From Kiritimatiellia bacterium (GTDB lineage Bacteria; Verrucomicrobiota; Kiritimatiellia; JAAZAB01), in the NCBI GenBank assembly GCA_018400335.1, contig JAGYMT010000058.1, forward strand, positions 1 through 8,066: a stretch of 8,066 nt of DNA, written 5' to 3'. Below are positions 1-6,099 of this stretch, one piece after another; within the stretch, counting starts at the first letter, position 1; each line of letters begins with the position of its first letter. A program made the translations under genes and the position numbers. The notes under the pieces are model-generated. The model was not told the origin of the DNA and did not search any database. It saw only the letters and a list, made by a program, of their open reading frames with translations.

Positions 1-35
1 CGGCGCAGGCATGGGTGAGGGTTGGCGAAGCCATT

Positions 36-41
36 GGGAGG
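36..41 (+). promoter_or_regulatory. Ribosome binding site of clpB
   Basis: GGGAGG followed by a 9-base A-rich spacer to ATG 51. It decides the start against the longer reading from GTG 15, for which the Shine-Dalgarno would lie inside the coding region. Confidence 0.75.
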
Positions 42-50
42 AAAAAAGAG

Positions 51-2648
51 ATGGACAAGAGCACTCAGAAAGTACAGGAGGCTTTTCAGAAGGCGCAGAC
101 CGCGGCCCATAGAGCCGGACATCAGGAGGTGGATAGCGACCACCTTCTGTTCGCTCTGCTCGAACAGGAGGACGGGCTCGCCGCCCAGTTGTTCGAGCGG
201 ATGGGCATCTCCACGAGCTCGATCAAGGGCCGCGTGGAGGAGGCTCTCGCCAAACGCCCAAGCGTGAGCGGACCCGGCGCGGAGGCCGGCAAGGTGTACG
301 TGACACAGAACCTTAATCGCATCCTCGCCAAGGCAGGCGACGAAGCGCGCAGGCTCAAGGACGAATACATCTCCGTCGAACACATCCTTCTCGCAATGCT
401 GGACGATCCAGGCTCGCCCGCGGGCCGCATCCTCAAGGAGGTCGGCGTGCTGCGCTCCCGCTTCCTCGAGACGCTCATGCAGGTGCGCGGCAACCAGCGC
501 GTGACCAGCGAGAACCCCGAGGAAACCTACGAGGCTCTCAAGAAATACGGCGTTGACCTGGTGGAGATGGCCAGGCGCGGAAAGATGGATCCGGTCATCG
601 GCAGGGATCAGGAAATAAGAAGCGTGATCCGGATACTCTCGCGCAAGACCAAGAACAACCCTGTTCTCATCGGAGAGCCGGGCGTAGGCAAAACCGCCAT
701 AGTCGAGGGTCTGGCCCACAGGATAGTCCGCGGCGACGTGCCGGACGGACTGAAGGATCGCTCGCTCTTCGCGCTCGACGTCACCTCGCTGCTGGCCGGC
801 GCGAAATACAGGGGCGAATTCGAGGAGCGTCTCAAGGCCGTCCTGAACGAGATCAAGAACTCCGAGGGAAAGATCATCCTCTTCATAGACGAGCTGCACA
901 TGATCGTGGGAGCCGGCAAGACCGAGGGCTCTTCGGATGCAGGCAACATGCTCAAGCCCATGCTGGCGCGCGGCGAACTGCACTGCATCGGCGCAACGAC
1001 CCTGGATGAATACCGCGAGCACATCGAGAAGGACGGCGCCCTGGAACGCCGGTTCCAGCCGGTCGTCGTGGATGCGCCGTCCGTAGAGGACACCATCTCC
1101 ATCCTGCGCGGACTCAAGGACCGGTTCGAGGTGCATCACGGCGTACGAATACAGGACGGTGCGCTCGTGGCGTCGGCTGTGCTCTCCAACCGCTACGTGA
1201 GCGACCGGTTCCTCCCCGATAAGGCGATAGACCTGATGGACGAGGCATGCGCCTCGATCCGCACGGAAATTGACTCCATGCCGGCCGAGCTCGACGAGAT
1301 CACCAGAAAGGTCAGACGCCTCGAGATCGAGGAGGCCGCCCTGAAGAAGGAGAAGGACAAGGCCAGCCGCGCGAGACTCGATGAGCTGAGAAAGGAGCTG
1401 GCGGAATTGAAGACCGATGCCGACGCCATGAGGGCGCGCTGGCAGAACGAGAAGGAACTGCTGGGCAGGCGCCAGGCCGTTCGCGAGAAACTGGAAAACA
1501 CCCGCCGCGAAAGCGAGGAGGCTGAGCGCAGCTATGATCTCGAAAAAGTCGCCAAACTCAGACACGGCGATATCCCGGATCTTGAACGCCAACTGAAGGC
1601 GATTGACGCGCTCGTCACGGAAAGCGGCGAGCAGTCCCCAATGGTGAGAGAGGAGGTCACTGAGGAGGAAATCGCGGAGGTAGTTTCGCGGTGGACGCGA
1701 ATCCCGCTCACCCGTCTGATCGAAGGCGAACGCGAAAAGCTGCTGCGGCTTGATTCGGTGCTCCACGAGCGGGTTGTGGGCCAGGACCAGGCGGTGCAGG
1801 CCGTCGCGGATGCCGTGGTCCGGGCGCGGGCGGGAGTGAAGAACCCCAAGCGCCCTATCGGGTCCTTCATCTTCCTGGGCCCGACCGGCGTGGGCAAGAC
1901 GGAGCTGGCCAAGGCGCTGGCGGCAACGCTCTTCGACTCGGAAGAGAACATGATACGCATAGACATGAGCGAGTATATGGAGAAGCACACCGTGTCGCGG
2001 CTCGTCGGCTCGCCGCCCGGCTACATCGGTTACGAGGAGGGCGGCCAGCTCACGGAGTCGGTCAGGCGCAAGCCCTACGCCGTACTGCTGTTCGACGAGA
2101 TCGAAAAGGCTCATCAGGACGTGTTCAATATCCTGCTCCAACTGCTCGACGAAGGACGCCTCACCGACTCGCACGGACGCACGGTGGATTTCAAGAACAC
2201 CGTGGTCATTATGACCAGCAACATGGGCTCCCACATCCTGCTCGAGGGGATTGACAGGACAGGCCATATATCGGACGAGGCCCGGAACGAAGTCATGACG
2301 GCGCTGCGCGCGCAGTTCCGGCCAGAGTTCCTGAACAGGGTGGACGATATAGTGCTCTTCAAGCCCCTCACGGAGAAGGAGATCGAGCGTATAGTCGAGC
2401 TGCAGGTGAAGGAACTCCAGGAGCGGCTGGCCGATCGCAGGATCACCGTCGAGCTTTCGGAAGATGCGAAGCTCTATATTGCCAGGAAGGGCTATGATCC
2501 TGTCTACGGCGCGCGCCCGCTGAAGCGCCTGATCCAGCAGGAAATAGAGACGCCCGTGGCCAGATTGCTGCTCGCCGGCGACAAGACCGAGGGCGTGAAC
2601 ATCAAGATAGCAGCCGAAGGCGGCGAGTTGAAGATTGAAACAGGATGA
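51..2648 (+). CDS. clpB: ATP-dependent chaperone ClpB (protein disaggregase)
   Basis: Hsp100/AAA+ disaggregase that, as a cytoplasmic hexameric ring, threads aggregated proteins through its pore and works with DnaK/DnaJ/GrpE. The 865-residue product is of normal ClpB length and has every expected part: a double Clp N domain (about residues 3-145); a first AAA+ module with Walker A GEPGVGKT (208-215), Walker B ending in Asp280-Glu281, pore-loop Tyr253 and arginine fingers at Arg333-Arg334; a charged coiled-coil middle domain (about 400-530), which separates ClpB from ClpA/ClpX; and a second AAA+ module with Walker A GPTGVGKT (610-617), Walker B Asp682-Glu683, pore motif GYIGY (657-661) and sensor-2 GARPLKR (820-826). 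I chose ATG 51 over GTG 15 because GGGAGG at 36-41 sits 9 bases upstream and the protein then begins like other ClpBs. The stop overlaps the tsaB start. No heat-shock operator is visible in the 50 bases upstream, but the true promoter may lie outside the window. Confidence 0.97.
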   Translation: MDKSTQKVQEAFQKAQTAAHRAGHQEVDSDHLLFALLEQEDGLAAQLFERMGISTSSIKGRVEEALAKRPSVSGPGAEAGKVYVTQNLNRILAKAGDEARRLKDEYISVEHILLAMLDDPGSPAGRILKEVGVLRSRFLETLMQVRGNQRVTSENPEETYEALKKYGVDLVEMARRGKMDPVIGRDQEIRSVIRILSRKTKNNPVLIGEPGVGKTAIVEGLAHRIVRGDVPDGLKDRSLFALDVTSLLAGAKYRGEFEERLKAVLNEIKNSEGKIILFIDELHMIVGAGKTEGSSDAGNMLKPMLARGELHCIGATTLDEYREHIEKDGALERRFQPVVVDAPSVEDTISILRGLKDRFEVHHGVRIQDGALVASAVLSNRYVSDRFLPDKAIDLMDEACASIRTEIDSMPAELDEITRKVRRLEIEEAALKKEKDKASRARLDELRKELAELKTDADAMRARWQNEKELLGRRQAVREKLENTRRESEEAERSYDLEKVAKLRHGDIPDLERQLKAIDALVTESGEQSPMVREEVTEEEIAEVVSRWTRIPLTRLIEGEREKLLRLDSVLHERVVGQDQAVQAVADAVVRARAGVKNPKRPIGSFIFLGPTGVGKTELAKALAATLFDSEENMIRIDMSEYMEKHTVSRLVGSPPGYIGYEEGGQLTESVRRKPYAVLLFDEIEKAHQDVFNILLQLLDEGRLTDSHGRTVDFKNTVVIMTSNMGSHILLEGIDRTGHISDEARNEVMTALRAQFRPEFLNRVDDIVLFKPLTEKEIERIVELQVKELQERLADRRITVELSEDAKLYIARKGYDPVYGARPLKRLIQQEIETPVARLLLAGDKTEGVNIKIAAEGGELKIETG

Positions 2649-3337
2649 AAACTGTTACCATAGCAATTGATCTCTCGACCAGCGCTGCGAGCATTGCCGC
2701 GCTCAGCGGCGGCCGCGCGGTGGCTGAACGCGGCTGGACCGAGACCCGCGAGCGCACGGCCCTGTTCGATATGATTCCAGCGCTGCTTGAAGAGGTCGGC
2801 GCGGACCTGGACTCGGTGGACTCCTACGTCGTCGGGCTCGGTCCCGGCTCGTACATGGGTCTGCGCATCTCGCTCTCAGCCGTCGCGGCAATCGCGCTGC
2901 CCGATCAGAAACCGGTCCACGGCGTCAACAGCGCGGAGCCGATCGCCGCGGCCGCCATGGCGGAATTCTCTTGCAGCTCCGCGGCGGTGGTGGGCGACGC
3001 CCGCAGAGGATTTCTATGGCTCAGGGTTTTCGGCGCGGAACAGGATGCGCGGGGGGGCGAAGGCCGGGACGAGACATGGCGGCTGGTCAAGCCGGAGGAA
3101 CTGGGCCGGATTTGTCCGCCGAACGCCGTTATCGCAAGTCCGGACTGGGACAGAATCGGGACGATTCTCGAACAATCGGCGCCGGATTCGGCGTTGCTCA
3201 TCAAGGAACGGCGTACGCCATCGGCCGCCCTGCTCGGCCGGATCGCGGATGAAAGAGCGAGGGCGGGGAGCGAGCCCGAACCGCTCGCGCCAATCTACAT
3301 CAATCCCGCCGTTGCCCAGCGCACGCCGCAATCCTGA
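2645..3337 (+). CDS. tsaB: tRNA threonylcarbamoyladenosine biosynthesis protein TsaB
   Basis: TsaB is the catalytically inactive, ASKHA-fold partner of TsaD. In bacteria TsaB, TsaD and TsaE transfer the threonylcarbamoyl group made by TsaC to A37 of ANN-decoding tRNAs. The 230 residues match the usual length (about 230). The N terminus has the family's first beta-hairpin with Asp9 and a Ser/Thr-rich turn ([13 protein letters not shown]). The signature loop reads [11 protein letters not shown] at 66-76, where most family members have GPGS(F/Y)TGLR(I/V)G, so it is slightly divergent. The C terminus ends with the typical Pro-x-Tyr-then-Ala-rich tail (PIYINPAVA). The start ATG lies in the clpB stop (ATGA, 2645-2648) and only a weak CAGG precedes it, so translational coupling to clpB is likely. 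The frequent partners tsaD, tsaE and rimI are not in the window. A run of seven G at 3051-3057 lies in the reading frame but does not break it. Confidence 0.92.
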   Translation: MKTVTIAIDLSTSAASIAALSGGRAVAERGWTETRERTALFDMIPALLEEVGADLDSVDSYVVGLGPGSYMGLRISLSAVAAIALPDQKPVHGVNSAEPIAAAAMAEFSCSSAAVVGDARRGFLWLRVFGAEQDARGGEGRDETWRLVKPEELGRICPPNAVIASPDWDRIGTILEQSAPDSALLIKERRTPSAALLGRIADERARAGSEPEPLAPIYINPAVAQRTPQS

Positions 3338-3359
3338 TTTTGACCGCCCGAAATAGTCA

Positions 3360-3444
3360 CGGCGTGCTCGGAGAGCTCGCCCTACCTCATAAATGCATCC
3401 ACAATGCGTTCTTAACCGGTAGGGCGGGCTCTCCGAGCACGCCG
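3360..3444. repeat. Paired inverted REP element (REPIN), copy 1
   Basis: Two 27-base arms, 3360-3386 and 3418-3444, are inverted copies matching at 26 of 27 positions around a 31-base spacer. The spacer can itself fold weakly (3392-3397 with 3405-3410). The right arm holds GTAG at 3419-3422. It is followed by a small hairpin: GGCG 3423-3426 pairs with CGCC 3440-3443, GCTC 3428-3431 pairs with GAGC 3435-3438, the loop is TCC and there is one G/A internal mismatch. The left arm is the same unit on the other strand, with an A/A mismatch. GTAG next to an imperfect hairpin is the known layout of REP sequences mobilised by RAYT (IS200-like tyrosine) transposases. The element starts 22 bases after the tsaB stop. 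It has no T-run on the + side, so it is not a standard intrinsic terminator, but it may stabilise or end the tsaB transcript. Confidence 0.85.
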
Positions 3445-3486
3445 CTGTCAACAGCAAAAAGACCATAATCAGAATCGTCCCGGAGC

Positions 3487-3515
3487 TTGACAAGCGCCCG
3501 ATAATTCGCAATTAT
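3487..3515 (+). promoter_or_regulatory. Candidate sigma-70-type promoter of psd
   Basis: A perfect TTGACA at 3487-3492 is followed, after 17 bases, by AATTAT at 3510-3515 (4 of 6 to TATAAT), in a locally AT-rich stretch (about 3500-3527) that contrasts with the GC-rich surroundings. Transcription would start near 3522 and give a leader of about 43 bases for psd. A closer -10 match, TATTAT at 3513-3518, would need a 20-base spacer and is less likely. This is a pattern match only, but the location between REPIN copy 1 and psd suits a new transcription unit for phospholipid genes. Confidence 0.4.
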
Positions 3516-3564
3516 TATTCTTTATTCGACTCCAAGGTACGGTCGTCGTTTTTGGGAAAAAGCT

Positions 3565-4284
3565 ATGAATCTGCCGTTTGTCCGAGAAGTCATTCCTTTC
3601 CTGGCAGTCTGTCTGTGCCTGTTCGGCGGGGCCGGCCTGGTGTTCAGACTGCTTAAGCGCAGAAAGACGGCCATCTTCTTCTATGCCCTTGCCGTCATCT
3701 CATCCTGCTACATGCTGTATTTCTTCCGGGACCCGGAGCGTACCGCGCCGACCGATCCCGCGGCGATTCTGGCCGGCGCGGACGGCGTGATTATGGCCGT
3801 GAAGGATGTTGGCGAGCACGAGCTTCTGGGCGTTGAGACCGTGCGAATCAGTATATTCCTCTCACTTTTCGACGTTCACGTCAACCGCGCCCCGATCTCC
3901 GGAACGGTCACAAAGCTGGGCTATTTCCCGGGCAAGCGCTATTTCACGTTCCTGGAGGAATCATCGGAACATAACCAGCACAGCGTGATCCTGATCGAGG
4001 GCGCGGAAATAACTTGCCTCGTGAAACAGATAACCGGGCCGGTCGCGCGCAGGGTCGTCTACTGGCTGAAGCTCGACCAGGAGATCGCCGCGGGCGACAA
4101 GATAGGCATGATGAAGTTCGGGTCGCGCCTCGACATGTACCTGCCGGTTCGGGACGTTGAGGTTCTGGTTAAAGAGGGCGACAGGGTGACGGCCGGCGAG
4201 ACCATCGTCGCGAGGCTCGCGGAGCGCGCCATCGAGGACGAAATGGATGTCGCGTCCGACAAGCCCGACGTCGTGCAGGACTGA
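3565..4284 (+). CDS. psd: Phosphatidylserine decarboxylase proenzyme (membrane-anchored, short type)
   Basis: Pyruvoyl enzyme that decarboxylates phosphatidylserine to phosphatidylethanolamine at the inner membrane. The 239-residue protein has two N-terminal hydrophobic segments (about 8-28 and 35-54), then the Psd core: an Asp-Gly at 73-74, an FDVHVNR stretch with His105, and the self-cleavage motif FGS at 185-187. By family knowledge the chain is cut between Gly186 and Ser187, and Ser187 becomes the pyruvoyl group of a small alpha subunit of about 53 residues. Asp73 and His105 are the best candidates for the residues that assist self-cleavage. The short length and the FGSR motif, in place of LGST, place it with the compact Psd type found in archaea and many non-proteobacterial lineages. 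The start is ATG 3565, with only a weak GGGA at 3554-3557 upstream. The next gene, pssA, supplies its substrate. REPIN elements lie on both sides. Confidence 0.93.
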   Translation: MNLPFVREVIPFLAVCLCLFGGAGLVFRLLKRRKTAIFFYALAVISSCYMLYFFRDPERTAPTDPAAILAGADGVIMAVKDVGEHELLGVETVRISIFLSLFDVHVNRAPISGTVTKLGYFPGKRYFTFLEESSEHNQHSVILIEGAEITCLVKQITGPVARRVVYWLKLDQEIAAGDKIGMMKFGSRLDMYLPVRDVEVLVKEGDRVTAGETIVARLAERAIEDEMDVASDKPDVVQD

Positions 4285-4358
4285 GTTTTCGGCACTATCA
4301 GTGCCTCAAACCATAAAAACCACGACAAAAAAACAAGATGATGGCGATGTTCAATTCT

Positions 4359-4425
4359 CGGCGCGCTCGGAGAGCACGCCCTACCTGTTCAGAATGAAGG
4401 TAGGGCAGGCTCTCCGAGCATGCCG
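4359..4425. repeat. Paired inverted REP element (REPIN), copy 2
   Basis: Same unit as the element upstream of psd. The 27-base arms are 4359-4385 and 4399-4425, with a 13-base spacer whose TTCA (4388-4391) and TGAA (4395-4398) can extend the stem. The arms match each other at 23 of 27. In the right arm, after GTAG (4400-4403), the outer stem is GGCA (4404-4407) with TGCC (4421-4424) instead of GGCG with CGCC, so the arm keeps its own hairpin while losing complementarity to the left arm. The tetranucleotide TTCT directly borders both ends (4355-4358 and 4426-4429). The element lies 74 bases past the psd stop and 61 bases before the pssA start. No T-run follows directly. The nearby GGGC-T6-GCCC at 4446-4459 has only a 4-base stem with the T's in its loop. 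Confidence 0.85.
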
Positions 4426-4470
4426 TTCTTGGGTTTCAAGCGGGTGGGCTTTTTTGCCCTCATTAGCAAA

Positions 4471-4476
4471 GGGAGG
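4471..4476 (+). promoter_or_regulatory. Ribosome binding site of pssA
   Basis: GGGAGG with a 10-base spacer to ATG 4487. It fixes the pssA start there, although the reading frame stays open upstream through REPIN copy 2 and into the 3' end of psd. That upstream translation has no resemblance to a PssA N terminus. Confidence 0.75.
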
Positions 4477-4486
4477 CGGATTTTCA

Positions 4487-5227
4487 ATGACTTGGCGACA
4501 GATCATACCCACAATATTAACGCTTTTGGCAATGCTGTGCGGCTTTTTCAGCATTCTCCTTTCGCTGGAGGGGAACCAGCACTACCTTCGCGCCGCTCAA
4601 TTCATAATGTTGGCCATGATCCTCGACGGGCTTGACGGGAATCTGGCCCGCAAGCTGAAGGGAACCAGCCCGTTCGGCGCCGAGCTGGACACCTATGTTG
4701 ACATGACAGCCTTCGGCCTGGCGCCCGCCGTGCTGATCTATCAGTTCGCCCTTCACGGCTTCTTCGTGTGGCGAGTGCTGATGACGGCATCGGTCGTGCT
4801 TTCCGGTGTAATTCGCCTGGCCAGGTTCAAGGTGAACGATGTCCACCGCGGCCAGGCCGGCTACTGCGGACTGCCCATAACGGCCAGCGCCGGATGGGTG
4901 GCGCTGTTCGTATTCCTGAGCGAAACCGGCGCTTACGGCGAGATCTTTAATCTTTACCAGGGGCCGGTGGCCATTCTGTTCCTGATCGGCGTAATAGTCA
5001 TGATCTCGCTCCAGGTTTCAAACGTCCGCTACCCAAAACCTTCCAAGAAGATGGTCATCTTCGTGCCATGCGTGGTGCTCGTGACGCTGCTTTTCATTCC
5101 GTTCGGCGATGTCGCTCGAATGTCCGCAATGCTGATGGTGGCGCTCGGTCTGGCTTATGTCATTATCGGCCCCTTCTTTGTGAGCTACCAGAAGCGGCGC
5201 TCAAACGGGAAGGTTGAATGCGCATGA
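4487..5227 (+). CDS. pssA: CDP-diacylglycerol--serine O-phosphatidyltransferase (phosphatidylserine synthase)
   Basis: Integral membrane enzyme of the CDP-alcohol phosphatidyltransferase family. It joins CDP-diacylglycerol and L-serine to give phosphatidylserine and CMP. The product is 246 residues long with about seven or eight hydrophobic segments. The family signature DGxxDGxxARx8GxxxDxxxD is complete at Asp47, Asp50, Gly51, Ala54, Arg55, Gly64, Asp68 and Asp72; the four Asp residues hold the catalytic metal ions. Serine-specific members share the later motifs IRLARFKV (109-116) and GLPITASAG (128-136), which point to PssA rather than PgsA or a cardiolipin synthase. The start at ATG 4487 is backed by GGGAGG at 4471-4476 and puts the first membrane helix right at the N terminus. 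Psd upstream takes its product to phosphatidylethanolamine. Its stop codon overlaps the start of the glycosylase gene. Confidence 0.94.
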   Translation: MTWRQIIPTILTLLAMLCGFFSILLSLEGNQHYLRAAQFIMLAMILDGLDGNLARKLKGTSPFGAELDTYVDMTAFGLAPAVLIYQFALHGFFVWRVLMTASVVLSGVIRLARFKVNDVHRGQAGYCGLPITASAGWVALFVFLSETGAYGEIFNLYQGPVAILFLIGVIVMISLQVSNVRYPKPSKKMVIFVPCVVLVTLLFIPFGDVARMSAMLMVALGLAYVIIGPFFVSYQKRRSNGKVECA

Positions 5228-6099
5228 GCAAGGATAAACCACAGCGCGCCCGTCTCATCGGAGGCATACTGAACGATCTCGACAAGTATGTCGTATCGCT
5301 CCAGGAACAGGGCATCAAGAGCATCAAGTGTCCACCCGGCACTTCCCTCGGAAAAACCGCGCACAAACGCCCGGCACCCGTGAAGGACAACGCTCCCCGC
5401 AAGGTCGCATCAACCGCCGCGGCCGCCAGCGCGCCGACCGCGCCCGCCCCGATTTCCGAAGGCTTGAAGCAGGTACAGCGCGAGGTTGCCATGTGCAGGA
5501 AATGCAGGCTCCATGAGAAGAGGAACAAGACCGTGCCCGGCCAGGGCGCCGAGCATCCGGACGTGCTATTTGTAGGGGAAGGACCGGGCCGGGATGAGGA
5601 CGCGCAGGGAATCGCATTCGTCGGCGCGGCGGGAAAGCTGCTGACGAACATAATCTCCGCTATGAATTACGAACGCGAAGAGGTGTTCATTGCGAACGTT
5701 GTCAAGTGCCGGCCGCCGGAGAACAGGAAGCCGCTTCCCGACGAGATGGAAGCATGCCTCCCCTACCTCAAGGCGCAGATAGCCGAATTGCGGCCTAAGA
5801 TAATAGTCACGCTTGGCGCGACCGCGCTGGAGGGCCTGATCGGTCCGCCCGTGAGCATAACCCGGCAGCGCGGCAAATGGCTTGAGTTCGAGGGAATCCC
5901 GCTCATGCCCACCTTTCACCCATCCTACCTGCTCCGCAACCAGGCCGCCAAGAGGCCGGTGTGGGAGGACATGCAGGACGTGCTCAAAAAGCTCGGCCGC
6001 AAACCGAGGAAGACACCCGCTCACCAGGCGCCGACCGGCGACAAGCCGGGCGCGCCCCAAGCGGCTTCCCACGCGAGCACCCGGCCGTCCAGCGAGTAG
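5224..6099 (+). CDS. udg: Family 4 (4Fe-4S) uracil-DNA glycosylase
   Basis: Base-excision repair enzyme that removes uracil from DNA after cytosine deamination or dUMP misincorporation. The 291-residue product has a short N-terminal helical part (1-35), an Ala/Pro/Lys-rich linker (about 40-78) and the UDG core (about 80-258). Visible family 4 hallmarks are cluster cysteines Cys91, Cys94, Cys162 and Cys178, motif A GEGPGRDEDAQG (118-129), AFVGAAGKLL, NVVKCRPPENRKP and the second active-site motif HPSYLLRN (232-239). Family 4 cores usually end near residue 260. The remaining 30 or so residues are a low-complexity tail, most of it antisense to the convergent gene. The start could be ATG 5218 (two residues longer) or ATG 5224. 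I prefer 5224, which gives a 4-base ATGA overlap with the pssA stop and a 10-base distance from GGGAAGG (5207-5213), against 4 bases for 5218. The role does not fit its lipid-gene neighbours, so the link is probably only co-transcription. Confidence 0.9.
   Translation: MSKDKPQRARLIGGILNDLDKYVVSLQEQGIKSIKCPPGTSLGKTAHKRPAPVKDNAPRKVASTAAAASAPTAPAPISEGLKQVQREVAMCRKCRLHEKRNKTVPGQGAEHPDVLFVGEGPGRDEDAQGIAFVGAAGKLLTNIISAMNYEREEVFIANVVKCRPPENRKPLPDEMEACLPYLKAQIAELRPKIIVTLGATALEGLIGPPVSITRQRGKWLEFEGIPLMPTFHPSYLLRNQAAKRPVWEDMQDVLKKLGRKPRKTPAHQAPTGDKPGAPQAASHASTRPSSE

Noticed and set aside
1..18. Tail of an upstream gene (five codons then TGA at 16-18)
   Set aside because: Too short to support; any frame can end this way in 18 bases.
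15..50. GTG 15 as the clpB start (12 residues longer)
   Set aside because: GGGAGG at 36-41 is well placed for ATG 51, and the extra residues do not look like a ClpB N terminus.
3051..3057. Run of seven G in tsaB as a phase-variation tract
   Set aside because: Short, and tsaB is normally essential, so on/off switching is unlikely; the frame is intact.
3360..3444. CRISPR or integron attC reading of the palindrome
   Set aside because: There are only two inverted pairs with unrelated spacers and different surroundings, and no cas or integrase gene; the GTAG-hairpin layout fits REP better.
3014..3511. Minus-strand frame across tsaB and REPIN copy 1
   Set aside because: It is antisense to conserved tsaB codons, Arg-rich, and translates the palindrome; there is no ribosome binding site or known motif.
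4291..4305. Small hairpin (GGCACT, loop ATC, AGTGCC) after psd as a terminator
   Set aside because: Only 6 base pairs and no T-run follows on the + strand.
4446..4459. GGGC-T6-GCCC as an intrinsic terminator before pssA
   Set aside because: The stem is only 4 bases and the T's form the loop; I find no upstream stem that would use the T-run as a tail.
4247..4486. Longer pssA reading from 4247
   Set aside because: It would translate REPIN copy 2 and overlap psd; the Shine-Dalgarno at 4471-4476 and the membrane helix at the N terminus support 4487.
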